Positions 1 through 6,462 are shown, counted from the first letter of the stretch. The stretch: 6,623 nt of DNA from Clostridiaceae bacterium (GCA_016292575.1 JAEDIH010000098.1:1-6623); one strand, 5' to 3'. The notes: generated by a model from the sequence alone, not told the origin. A program made the numbers and translations.

Positions 1-636
1 AAGCTTGTTTTTGAAACGCTGACCGAAAAGGGCTTTGATGTTGTTCATGTTGCGCTCGGCAGCAAAATTTCTTCATGCTTCAACAACGCGCTCTTTGCTT
101 CAAACAGCCTTGAAAACGTTTTTGTTGTTGATTCCCAGAGCCTTTCCGCCGGAACGGCGCTGCTTGCTCTCACGGCGAGCCGGCTGCGTGAAAGCGGAGA
201 AACGGCAGAGGAGATAGCGCGCCGGCTTGAAAACGAGCGGACAAAAATCAGCACAAGCTTTATTCTTGAGGATACGGCTTTCCTTTTGCGCGGCGGACGC
301 TGCAAAACGGGCGAAAAGCTGCTTGCCGACCTGCTTTCCCTCAGACCCACGATAGATATAACCGACGGCGAACTTGTGCCAGGAAAAAAGTTTCGCGGAA
401 AGGGTCTTGACGCCATGAAAAAATATATTGCAGAAAAGCTCAGTGGCAGTATTGACCGAAAGCTCTGCCTGCTCAACTACACCTCGCTTTCCGAAGACGA
501 GGTTAGCGAGCTTGCCTTGTTCACAAAAACAACGGGCGGCTTTGAGTCCGTGATAGCAGAGGAAGCCGGCTGCTGCATTGCCTCGCACTGCGGCGAGCGC
601 TGCATGGGCGTAATTTTTAAGCGCGGCGCAGACTGA
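1..636 (+). CDS. DegV family fatty-acid-binding protein, 3' part (5' end outside window)
   Basis: The reading frame is open from the first base, with no start codon, and ends at TGA 634-636, leaving 211 residues. DegV proteins are usually about 280-290 residues, so roughly 70-80 N-terminal residues are missing. Family landmarks seen are: a segment equivalent to the serine-rich SGTYQSA block (residues 20-30, read as GSKISSCFNNA); the VVDSQSLSAG strand-turn (42-51); LLRGGRCKTG (95-104), matching the family's L-x-x-GGR; the LRPTIDITDGEL block (114-125); and a C-terminal histidine (H196) in SHCGERC. DegV/FakB proteins carry fatty acids for the FakA kinase and act in the cytosol; the lipid ligand here is inferred from the family. 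The usual GPG/GPN after the C-terminal histidine reads GER, a divergence. It is followed by its own terminator, so it is probably not co-transcribed with nrdR. Confidence 0.88.
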   Translation, partial: KLVFETLTEKGFDVVHVALGSKISSCFNNALFASNSLENVFVVDSQSLSAGTALLALTASRLRESGETAEEIARRLENERTKISTSFILEDTAFLLRGGRCKTGEKLLADLLSLRPTIDITDGELVPGKKFRGKGLDAMKKYIAEKLSGSIDRKLCLLNYTSLSEDEVSELALFTKTTGGFESVIAEEAGCCIASHCGERCMGVIFKRGAD

Positions 637-669
637 TTTAAGCCGGACGACATCCGAATATTACTCCGC

Positions 670-723
670 AGGCGCAAAAACGCAGCCGTCATGGTTATTC
701 GGGCTGAGCTTTTTGCGCTTTTT
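670..723 (+). terminator. Intrinsic terminator after the DegV gene
   Basis: The inverted repeat GCGCAAAAA (672-680) / TTTTTGCGC (710-718) is continued inward by CAGCC (683-687) / GGCTG (702-706). The two stems are separated by a small internal loop and closed by a 14-nt loop. A run of five Ts (719-723) follows. It starts 34 nt after the DegV stop and lies ahead of the nrdR promoter. Because the outer stem is A5/T5, it could also work on the minus strand. Confidence 0.7.
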
Positions 724-747
724 GCAGCAAACGGCGCTCACTTTTAT

Positions 748-776
748 TTGACAGCAAAAATCAACTGTGATACAAT
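748..776 (+). promoter_or_regulatory. Sigma-A-type promoter of nrdR with extended -10
   Basis: TTGACA (748-753) is a perfect -35. It lies 17 bp from TACAAT (771-776), one mismatch from the -10 consensus. TGTG (766-769), one base before the -10, matches the Gram-positive TRTG extension. The start site is expected near 783, giving a leader of about 60 nt before the nrdR ATG. Confidence 0.85.
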
Positions 777-789
777 AGATATAATAACA

Positions 790-802
790 GCGGTCAGACC
801 GC
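790..802 (+). promoter_or_regulatory. 13-bp perfect palindrome plus T run in the nrdR leader
   Basis: GCGGTC-A-GACCGC (790-802) is followed by GC and five Ts (805-809), just downstream of the predicted transcription start. As DNA it could be an operator. As RNA it could form a short 5-bp, 3-nt-loop hairpin resembling a weak terminator or pause site. The left arm can pair instead with GGCCGC (817-822), using one G-U pair. No NrdR box is evident here, so autoregulation by NrdR is not supported. Confidence 0.4.
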
Positions 803-842
803 GCTTTTTGCCAAGCGGCCGCGTGAAAGGGGAAATCAACAT

Positions 843-1298
843 ATGAAATGTCCGTTTTGCGGTTTTTCGGAAAGCAAAGTTATTGATTCACGACCGACGG
901 ACGAGGGAGAAAAAATTCGCAGAAGGCGTGAGTGCGTTTCCTGCTCAAAGCGCTTTACAACCTATGAGATTATTGAAAGCGTGCCCATTATCGTTGTTAA
1001 AAAGGATAAATCGCGCGAAGCGTTTGACCGCGTGAAGCTTTTCAACGGTATGCTGCGCGCCTGCGAAAAGCGTCCGGTGTCCATCTCGCAGATAGAAAAC
1101 GCTGTTGCCGACATTGAAGCCGAGCTTCAGAACTCGCTCGACCGCGAGGTTACCTCGGTACATATCGGCGAGCTTGCAATGGACAGGCTGAAGCTGCTTG
1201 ACGAGGTTGCCTATGTCCGCTTTGCCTCGGTCTACCGTCAGTTCAAGGACATTAACACTTTCATGGAGGAGCTTGCAAAGCTGCTGAGAGAAAAATAA
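843..1298 (+). CDS. nrdR: Transcriptional repressor NrdR
   Basis: A complete 151-residue protein, the usual NrdR length. The N-terminal Zn ribbon has its four cysteines at C3, C6, C31 and C34 (CPFC ... CVSC), with the basic RRRR stretch at 26-29 and the RFTTYE signature at 37-42. From about residue 48 onward comes the ATP-cone domain (VVKKDKSREAFDRVKL), which senses ATP/dATP. NrdR binds NrdR boxes ahead of ribonucleotide reductase operons and represses them when dATP is high. No nrd genes lie in the window, so it acts in trans. The ATG at 843 is preceded by AAGGGGA (827-833) at suitable spacing and by a strong promoter of its own. The gene is monocistronic as far as can be seen, ending at TAA before the shared terminator. 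Confidence 0.97.
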   Translation: MKCPFCGFSESKVIDSRPTDEGEKIRRRRECVSCSKRFTTYEIIESVPIIVVKKDKSREAFDRVKLFNGMLRACEKRPVSISQIENAVADIEAELQNSLDREVTSVHIGELAMDRLKLLDEVAYVRFASVYRQFKDINTFMEELAKLLREK

Positions 1299-1338
1299 TT
1301 GTAAAACACATTCAGCGAAGATTAAAAAGTAAAAGAAG

Positions 1339-1398
1339 AAAAGCTATAATTCACAAACCCCTGCAAAGGAAGGAATTGTGTGAGTTATAGCTTTTTCT
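1339..1398. terminator. Bidirectional terminator between nrdR and the glutamate synthase operon
   Basis: The arms 1339-1355 and 1379-1395 pair over 17 bp (core GCTATAA / TTATAGC, then TCACA / TGTGA with one G-U), with a 23-nt loop. The plus strand continues in a T run (1392-1396, then CT). The minus strand continues in a T/C-rich tract, the complement of the A-rich 1331-1342. It lies between two convergent stop codons (1298 and 1436) and can end both transcripts. Confidence 0.85.
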
Positions 1399-1400
1399 GT

Positions 1401-1416
1401 TTGCATTTATATGCAA
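1401..1416. repeat. Small perfect inverted repeat downstream of the operon stop
   Basis: TTGCAT (1401-1406) and ATGCAA (1411-1416) form a 6-bp stem with a TTAT loop. It lies 20 nt past the last stop of the minus-strand operon and directly before the large terminator in that direction. It may stabilise the mRNA 3' end or may be incidental. Confidence 0.35.
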
Positions 1417-1435
1417 CTGCCCCTCAATCTAACAT

Positions 1436-2158
1436 CTAATTTGCAACATACATCTGCTTGTACGGGTTTTTGCTGTCCGGCGTAATGACCGTGAACGGCG
1501 CGGAAAGCATCTCCTGCGTATCAAAGCCGAAAAGCCGGCAGAACCGCTCAATATACGGGCGAATCTCCGCCATGTCGCTTTCGTCCGCTTTTTTTGCGGT
1601 GACCTGCGCCGGAAAAAGTATCGAGGCTGTATCTCCGCGAATTATCATCTTTCCGCCGTGCATTCCCGTGCACGGAAAGTTTCCGACGGTGGGCTTTCCG
1701 TCCTTTTGGAGACCGAGGACGATTATGAGTCCGCCAGCCTGGTATTCGCCAAGAAAGCTTCCCGCCCTTTCACCGATGACGATTACGGGCTTTTTTTCCT
1801 TGTACTCTTTCATGTGAATGCCGGCTCTGTAGCCCGCGCTGCCTTTGATGTAGATTGCTCCGCCGCGCATTGCATAGCCTGCCGCGTCTCCGATGTTTCC
1901 GTGAACAATAATTTCTCCGTTGTTCATCGTGTCGCCCACCGCGTCCTGCGCGTTGCCGTTGACCGTTATTGTTCCGCCGCCGAGATAGGCGCCGAGCGCG
2001 TTTCCGGGAACGCCGCCTATTGTGATATTCTTATCCCTCATGCCCGAAGCGATGAAGCGCTGTCCGAGGCAGTTATCAATCACGCAGTCCTTGTCCGCAC
2101 TGCGTATATACTCGTTGAGCTTTGAGAACAAAACTCCGTCTGCATTTATATGTGTCAT
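1436..2158 (-). CDS. Glutamate synthase GXGXG subunit (GltB domain 3-like)
   Basis: A 240-residue protein made largely of the GXGXG right-handed beta-helix: repeated turns of G-x-x-x-G-x-x-x-G between residues 48 and 180 (for example GNALGAYLGGG, GNIGDAAGYAMRGG, GERAGSFLGEYQAGG), ending with GMHGGKMIIRG near 165-175. In single-chain GltB this is the C-terminal structural domain, with no catalytic residues of its own. Here it is a free subunit, as in archaeal-type enzymes. The start chosen is the ATG at 2158: it overlaps the preceding stop as ATGA and has AGGGGG (2173-2168) 9 nt upstream. A start 21 codons further up (2221) would lie deep in the preceding gene and lacks a comparable site. It is the last gene of the operon, ends in TAG, and is followed by the bidirectional terminator. 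Confidence 0.9.
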   Translation of the reverse strand: MTHINADGVLFSKLNEYIRSADKDCVIDNCLGQRFIASGMRDKNITIGGVPGNALGAYLGGGTITVNGNAQDAVGDTMNNGEIIVHGNIGDAAGYAMRGGAIYIKGSAGYRAGIHMKEYKEKKPVIVIGERAGSFLGEYQAGGLIIVLGLQKDGKPTVGNFPCTGMHGGKMIIRGDTASILFPAQVTAKKADESDMAEIRPYIERFCRLFGFDTQEMLSAPFTVITPDSKNPYKQMYVAN

Positions 2159-3405
2159 TGAAGAACGCCCCCTAACTTTTCCTTGCGCCACTGCTTTGAA
2201 AAGGCCGAAAGATCGGCGCACTTCTGAAGCCTTTCAAAGTCTACCGAAGCAATATCCGTTTTGTTCCTTATCATTCCGGTATATATTCCGGCGCGTTCGG
2301 TTTTTCCGATGAGAATGAAGCCGACAAGCCTGTTATCCCTGATAAAAAGCTTTTTGAGCGCGTCTTCGTCCTTTTCTTCACAGATGTATGCGCCCTCAGA
2401 CTCTTGCGGTCTGCTTCCGGCGGTCATGATGTGTACGCCGAAAAAGCCGATTGAGTTCATCGGTATTGCGTTATCGAAAGCCTGCTCTTTTCCTGCCATG
2501 TTTGTCCCGGCGCAAAAGCCCTGCATATATGCATTGGGCAAAAGAGCCATAATCTTTGTGCTGCCGTCGGAAATATCGACGCTTTCGGTGCAGTCGCCTG
2601 CGGCATAAACGCTTTCAAGCGAGGTTTTCATGTGTTCGTCAACAGTTATTGCACGTCCGCATTTTCCGCCGGCTTCCGAAACAAGCTTTGCGTTCGGTCT
2701 TACGCCCACAGCGGTAACAAGAACGTCAAATTCAATTTCCTTTCCGCTTTTCATGAAAGCCCTGTTTGCCTCATAGCGCACCGCGCAATCGTTCAGTACA
2801 AGGTCTATTCCGTTTTCCTCAAGCCGCTTTTCAACAATGGAAGAGCTTTCCTTGTCAAGTATCGTTGAAAGCACGCGGTCGGCAAGGTCGCAGACGGTGA
2901 TTTTTTTCACCCTTTCAAAAAGTCCCTCGGCACATTTGAGACCGATAAGTCCTGCGCCGATTATCAGAACGCGGCTGTTTTTATCCGTGAGCTTTTCAAG
3001 CGCGAGCGCATCGTCAAGCGTCCAGAAGCAAAACTTGTTCTTCACCTTTTCAAAGCCGTCTGCCGGCGGAACAAAGGGCGAAGAGCCTGCGGCAACGCAA
3101 AGCTCGTCATAGGGAAGCGCTGAGCCATTGTCAAGCGTAACCGTCTTTTTTGCGCTGTCAATTTTTTCCGCCGAACGACCATAGAGAACCTTTACGCCGT
3201 TTTCTTCATAGAAGCTGTCGGGGCGGTATTTGATTCTTTCAAGGTCGGTCTTGCCCTCAAGATAATACGAAATAAGCGGACGGCAGTAGGTGTGGCGGTC
3301 TTCCTTTGAGATAACGGTAATTTCTCCCTCTTTATCCACGCTTCTTATTCCCTCTATGCAGCCGATTGCCGCAGTTGAATTTCCGATGATGAGATATTTT
3401 TTCAT
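2155..3405 (-). CDS. FAD-dependent pyridine-nucleotide oxidoreductase, NirB/rubredoxin-reductase-like, of the glutamate synthase operon
   Basis: A 416-residue flavoprotein. The N-terminal FAD-binding fold starts at once (YLIIGNSTAAIGC, residues 4-16), with the variant glycine loop typical of the NirB/rubredoxin reductase branch, then CRPLISYYLEGK (41-52). A second Rossmann fold has GAGLIGLK (150-157) and ends its second strand in aspartate (TVCD, 170-173), which favours NADH over NADPH. TAVGVRPN (231-238) and VYAAGDC (266-272) complete the FAD site. By context it passes electrons from pyridine nucleotide to the adjacent ferredoxin and then to the synthase, the role GltD has in other bacteria; it lacks GltD's N-terminal cluster domain. 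The start is placed at the ATG at 3405, after AGGAGG (3423-3418), 7 nt past the ferredoxin stop. An ATG at 3426 would include the ribosome binding site in the coding region. Confidence 0.88.
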   Translation of the reverse strand: MKKYLIIGNSTAAIGCIEGIRSVDKEGEITVISKEDRHTYCRPLISYYLEGKTDLERIKYRPDSFYEENGVKVLYGRSAEKIDSAKKTVTLDNGSALPYDELCVAAGSSPFVPPADGFEKVKNKFCFWTLDDALALEKLTDKNSRVLIIGAGLIGLKCAEGLFERVKKITVCDLADRVLSTILDKESSSIVEKRLEENGIDLVLNDCAVRYEANRAFMKSGKEIEFDVLVTAVGVRPNAKLVSEAGGKCGRAITVDEHMKTSLESVYAAGDCTESVDISDGSTKIMALLPNAYMQGFCAGTNMAGKEQAFDNAIPMNSIGFFGVHIMTAGSRPQESEGAYICEEKDEDALKKLFIRDNRLVGFILIGKTERAGIYTGMIRNKTDIASVDFERLQKCADLSAFSKQWRKEKLGGVLQ

Positions 3406-3412
3406 CTTTGCG

Positions 3413-3838
3413 TCACCCCTCCTCATACACTATTGCTCTGTTCGGACAACCTGTAACGCAGGCAGGCTCGCCGCAGGAATTTTTAAGGCAGAGCTCGCAC
3501 TTCTGAACCGCGCCGCTTTCGCCGGGAACAACGGCGCCGAACGGGCAGACCAGAACGCACGTCAGGCAGCCGACGCATTTTTCATGATCAATGCAGACTG
3601 CGCCGTTTTCAAGGTGCAGCGCGCCCGAAATGCAGCTTTTTACGCAGATTGCGTCCTTGCAGTGGCGGCAGGAAACGGCGTAGGTAACGTCCTTTCCGCT
3701 TTCAACGCGGATTCGCGGATAAATGCTTTTTCCCTTGAGCTTTTCCATGCGGTCAAGACCCGAATTTGCAAAAGCACAGTTATATTCGCAAAGGTGACAG
3801 CCGAGACACCATTCTTCTTTAACAAATACTTTTTTCAT
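3413..3838 (-). CDS. Four-cluster [4Fe-4S] ferredoxin-type electron carrier (HycB/CooF-like)
   Basis: A 141-residue protein with 18 cysteines, 16 of which fall into four cluster sets: C11/14/17/21, C57/60/65/69, C88/91/94/98 and C114/117/127/131. This arrangement is that of HycB/CooF/DmsB-type polyferredoxin subunits. There is no signal peptide, so it is cytosolic. Placed between the FMN subunit and the FAD oxidoreductase, it most likely conducts electrons between them. The start ATG at 3838 overlaps the upstream stop as ATGA, with AGGAG (3844-3840) only 1 nt before it. Translation therefore probably depends on coupling with the preceding gene. No other in-frame start fits, because the first cluster motif begins at residue 11. 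The native partner is inferred from position. Confidence 0.92.
   Translation of the reverse strand: MKKVFVKEEWCLGCHLCEYNCAFANSGLDRMEKLKGKSIYPRIRVESGKDVTYAVSCRHCKDAICVKSCISGALHLENGAVCIDHEKCVGCLTCVLVCPFGAVVPGESGAVQKCELCLKNSCGEPACVTGCPNRAIVYEEG
3416..3423 (-). promoter_or_regulatory. Ribosome binding site that sets the start of the FAD oxidoreductase
   Basis: AGGAGGGG on the minus strand overlaps the last codons and approaches the stop of the ferredoxin gene. It sits 10 nt before the ATG at 3405, which argues against the in-frame ATG at 3426. Confidence 0.75.
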
Positions 3839-5340
3839 TCTCCTGCGTGTGAGATACCGAGGATCTCAAGCTCCTTTCCCGTCAGGTTAACGCCGCGCAG
3901 CATAAGTCGGTTTCCGCGCAGTGCTTCAATTGAGTTGATTCCCATTCCGCCGAGCAGCTCCTTGATTTCATGCCGCCATGCGGTCATGAGGTTGACAAGG
4001 CGCTGTTCGCCGATTTCCGGATTGAGCCTTTTTACAAGCTCCGGGCGCTGGGTTGCAATGCCCCAGTTGCATTTTCCGGTCTGGCACGTTCTGCAAAGGT
4101 GGCAGCCGAGCGCAAGCAGGGCGGCCGTTGCAATGTAGCACGCGTCCGCGCCGAGGGCTATTGCCTTGACAACGTCCGAGGAGGAGCGGATACTTCCGCC
4201 GACAACAAGCGAAACGTTGTTGCGGATACCCTCATCGCGCAGTCTTTTATCAACCGCAGCCAGCGCAAGCTCAATAGGGATACCCACGTTGTCGCGTATT
4301 CTTGTCGGCGCGGCGCCCGTTCCGCCGCGGAAGCCGTCAATGGCGATTATGTCCGCGCCGCTGCGTGCAATTCCGCTTGCAATCGCAGCAATGTTATGAA
4401 CAGCGGCAACCTTAACAATTACGGGCTTTTTATACTCGGTTGCCTCCTTGAGCGAATAGACAAGCTGGCGCAGGTCCTCAATGGAATAGATGTCGTGGTG
4501 CGGAGCGGGCGAAATTGCGTCCGAGCCCTCGGGTATCATGCGCGTTTTTGAAACATCGCCCACAATCTTTGCGCCGGGCAGATGACCGCCGATGCCGGGC
4601 TTTGCGCCCTGACCCATTTTTATCTCTATCGCCGCGCCGGTGTTGAGATACTCCTCATGCACGCCGAAACGTCCCGAGGCAACCTGAACGATTGTGTTTT
4701 CGCCGTAGCAGTAAAAATCCTCGTGCAGTCCGCCCTCACCGGTGTTGTAAAGTATTCCGAGCTTTTTTGCCGCCCTTGCAAGGCTTTCGTGGGCGTTATA
4801 GCTTATTGAGCCGTAGCTCATTGCGGAAAACATTACCGGTATTGAAAGCTCCAACTGCGGCGGAAGGTCGGTTTTGAGCTTTCCGTTTTTGTCCCGTTCA
4901 ATCCTTTCCGGCTTTTTTCCGAGGAAGACCTTTGTTTCCATCGGCTCACGCAAAGGGTCAATCGGCGGATTCGTCACCTGGGAAGCATTTATAAGAATTT
5001 TATCCCAATAGACCGGGAAGTTTTTCGGGTTGCCCATTGACGAAAGCAGAACACCGCCGCCCGTTGCCTGTTTGTATATCTCTTTAACAGTATCAGTCTG
5101 CCAGTTTGCGTTTTCGCGGAAAGCACAGTCGTTTTTAACAATCTTGAGCGCATGAGTGGGACAAAGCGAAACGCAGCGCTGGCAGTCAACGCACTTTGAC
5201 TCGTCACACATCATAAGTCCGCTGTCGGAATCAAAAAAGTGAACCTCGTTGGCGCATTGTCGCTCGCAGACACGGCAGGCAATGCAGCGGTCATAATTGC
5301 GCACAACCTCAAACTCGGGGAAAATATATGAAATACCCAT
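3835..5340 (-). CDS. gltB: Glutamate synthase FMN/iron-sulfur subunit with N-terminal 2x[4Fe-4S] domain (archaeal type)
   Basis: A 501-residue protein. The N-terminal ferredoxin domain has C19/22/25/29 and C50/53/56/60, a classical two-cluster pattern. The FMN-barrel synthase domain follows: PVMFSAMSYGSIS (168-180), GEGG (201-204), KMGQGAKPGIGGHLPG (241-256), SPAPHHDIYSIEDL (277-290), DGFRGGTGAAP (335-345) and GGSIRSSSDVVKAIALGADA (381-400). The cluster motif C413-x5-C419-x4-C424 before GIATQ matches the [3Fe-4S] ligands of GltB, with an additional cysteine at 416. It catalyses reductive transfer of glutamine-derived ammonia to 2-oxoglutarate to give glutamate. The GATase and GXGXG domains are absent here and encoded by separate genes. 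The ATG at 5340 overlaps the previous stop (TAATG), with AAGGAGGG (5357-5350) 9 nt upstream. Confidence 0.96.
   Translation of the reverse strand: MGISYIFPEFEVVRNYDRCIACRVCERQCANEVHFFDSDSGLMMCDESKCVDCQRCVSLCPTHALKIVKNDCAFRENANWQTDTVKEIYKQATGGGVLLSSMGNPKNFPVYWDKILINASQVTNPPIDPLREPMETKVFLGKKPERIERDKNGKLKTDLPPQLELSIPVMFSAMSYGSISYNAHESLARAAKKLGILYNTGEGGLHEDFYCYGENTIVQVASGRFGVHEEYLNTGAAIEIKMGQGAKPGIGGHLPGAKIVGDVSKTRMIPEGSDAISPAPHHDIYSIEDLRQLVYSLKEATEYKKPVIVKVAAVHNIAAIASGIARSGADIIAIDGFRGGTGAAPTRIRDNVGIPIELALAAVDKRLRDEGIRNNVSLVVGGSIRSSSDVVKAIALGADACYIATAALLALGCHLCRTCQTGKCNWGIATQRPELVKRLNPEIGEQRLVNLMTAWRHEIKELLGGMGINSIEALRGNRLMLRGVNLTGKELEILGISHAGE
3840..3844 (-). promoter_or_regulatory. Unusually close ribosome binding site of the ferredoxin gene
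   Basis: AGGAG lies only 1 nt before the ATG at 3838, too close for normal initiation. With the ATGA overlap this suggests termination-reinitiation by ribosomes finishing the FMN subunit. Confidence 0.5.
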
Positions 5341-6431
5341 TAATACATACCCTCCTTGACCTTTACGATAACAGGCTCGCCGCCCATCGGAGCATAGATA
5401 TTGACAGCATTAGGCTCCATGGCGCGGATTGCGGCCTCCTCACTTGCAACAAAAACCTTGTCGTCCTTTTCTCCAACGACCATTGAGCGCAGCTTGAGCC
5501 TGTCATTGAGAGCCATCATTCCGCCGCTGAAGCCCAGCACGATTGAGAACGGTCCGGTGATAAGGAAACCGGAAAACATTGTGCGCAGATAGGAAAGCTT
5601 CTTTTTCGTCTCCTCGTCCTTGCTTTCAATGGTGCTCCAGAACGGCGCCGCAATGACCGAAGCGGTTTCCTCAAGCGAAAGTCCCTGCCGCCTGAGCAGA
5701 TAGTCGGCAATATAGGTTATGACCTCGGTGTCGGTCTGAAGCGTGCATTTGTAGCCGAACATTTCAATAAAGCGGCGGTTTGCGTCATAGGAGGAAATTT
5801 CGCCGTTGTGAACCACGGAGTAATCAAGCAGTGAGAAAGGGTGTGCGCCGCCCCACCAGCCGGGCGTGTTGGTCGGATATCTTCCGTGCGCCGTCCAGCA
5901 GTAAGCCTCATATTCCTCAAGGCGGTAAAAGCGTCCGACATCCTCCGGAAAGCCGACTGCCTTGAAAACGCCCATGTTCTTTCCGCTCGAAAAAACATAG
6001 CAGCCGGGAAGACTTGTGTTGATGCGCATGACCGTTCGGGCAACATACTCCTTTTCGTCAAGCTGCAGCCGTGAAAGCACAGAGGCAAACGGAGTAACAA
6101 AGTATCTGCGGATTATCGGAACATCGGTAATTTCCGGCATCTTCCTTATCGGGATATTCTCCGCCTTAACAATTTCAAAGCTGTCCTTGAGAAAGCGCTC
6201 GCACTTTTCCTTTGCGTCGCTGTCGTTATAAAAAATGTGAAACGCATAAAAATCCTTATATTGGGGATAGATTCCGTAGCCGGCAAAGCCGCCGCCGAGA
6301 CCGTTTGAGCGGTCGTGCATGGTTGCAATTCCCTTTATCACAGAATCACCCGTCATTCTTTTTCCGTCCCTTGAAATAACCGCCGCAACAGCGCAGCCGG
6401 ACGGTATTCTGATCTCTCCTTCAAGCTTCAT
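5340..6431 (-). CDS. Glutamate synthase glutamine amidotransferase subunit (class II GATase, GltB domain 1-like)
   Basis: A 363-residue protein that hydrolyses glutamine to feed ammonia to the FMN subunit. It carries the GltB-type GATase signatures AHGRYPTNTPGWWGGAHPF (181-199), VVHNGEI (206-212) and TDTEVI (233-238). The expected N-terminal nucleophile appears to be C13 (IPSGCAVAAV), so either twelve residues are removed after translation, as in PurF and GltB, or the enzyme is atypical. The start is the ATG at 6431, with AAAGGA (6446-6441) 9 nt upstream. A GTG at 6485 would add 18 residues not typical of the family and run through a structured leader. It is the first gene of the operon and ends in TAA overlapping the next ATG by 1 nt. 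A promoter and attenuator-like hairpin precede it. Confidence 0.92.
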   Translation of the reverse strand: MKLEGEIRIPSGCAVAAVISRDGKRMTGDSVIKGIATMHDRSNGLGGGFAGYGIYPQYKDFYAFHIFYNDSDAKEKCERFLKDSFEIVKAENIPIRKMPEITDVPIIRRYFVTPFASVLSRLQLDEKEYVARTVMRINTSLPGCYVFSSGKNMGVFKAVGFPEDVGRFYRLEEYEAYCWTAHGRYPTNTPGWWGGAHPFSLLDYSVVHNGEISSYDANRRFIEMFGYKCTLQTDTEVITYIADYLLRRQGLSLEETASVIAAPFWSTIESKDEETKKKLSYLRTMFSGFLITGPFSIVLGFSGGMMALNDRLKLRSMVVGEKDDKVFVASEEAAIRAMEPNAVNIYAPMGGEPVIVKVKEGMY

Positions 6432-6440
6432 ACTTTGTTG

Positions 6441-6446
6441 TCCTTT
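6441..6446 (-). promoter_or_regulatory. Ribosome binding site that sets the start of the GATase gene
   Basis: AAAGGA on the minus strand, 9 nt before the ATG at 6431, selects this start over the upstream in-frame GTG at 6485. Confidence 0.7.
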
Positions 6447-6462
6447 CCGAAAAAGTTTTATC

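Noticed and set aside
1..6. The window starts exactly on a HindIII site (AAGCTT)
   Set aside because: This may be a cloning or contig boundary, but a six-base match also occurs elsewhere in the window (for example near 6424) and carries no biological meaning.
760..790. An NrdR box in the nrdR promoter region (AT-rich TGATACAATAGATATAATAA)
   Set aside because: It lacks the two-fold symmetric form of the NrdR box. The AT-rich bases are explained by the -10 element.
2159..2221. An upstream start extending the GXGXG protein by 21 residues
   Set aside because: It would overlap the oxidoreductase gene by 66 nt, while the ATGA start with a good ribosome binding site gives the usual family N-terminus.
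3290..4138. A 282-codon open frame on the plus strand across the ferredoxin and adjoining genes
   Set aside because: It is fully antisense to three well-recognised genes, its translation shows no family motif, and it has no promoter or coherent start. It is a shadow of biased codon use.
3970..4551. A 193-codon plus-strand frame inside the FMN subunit gene
   Set aside because: It is antisense to the most conserved synthase motifs and its protein sequence is unrecognisable. It is a shadow frame.
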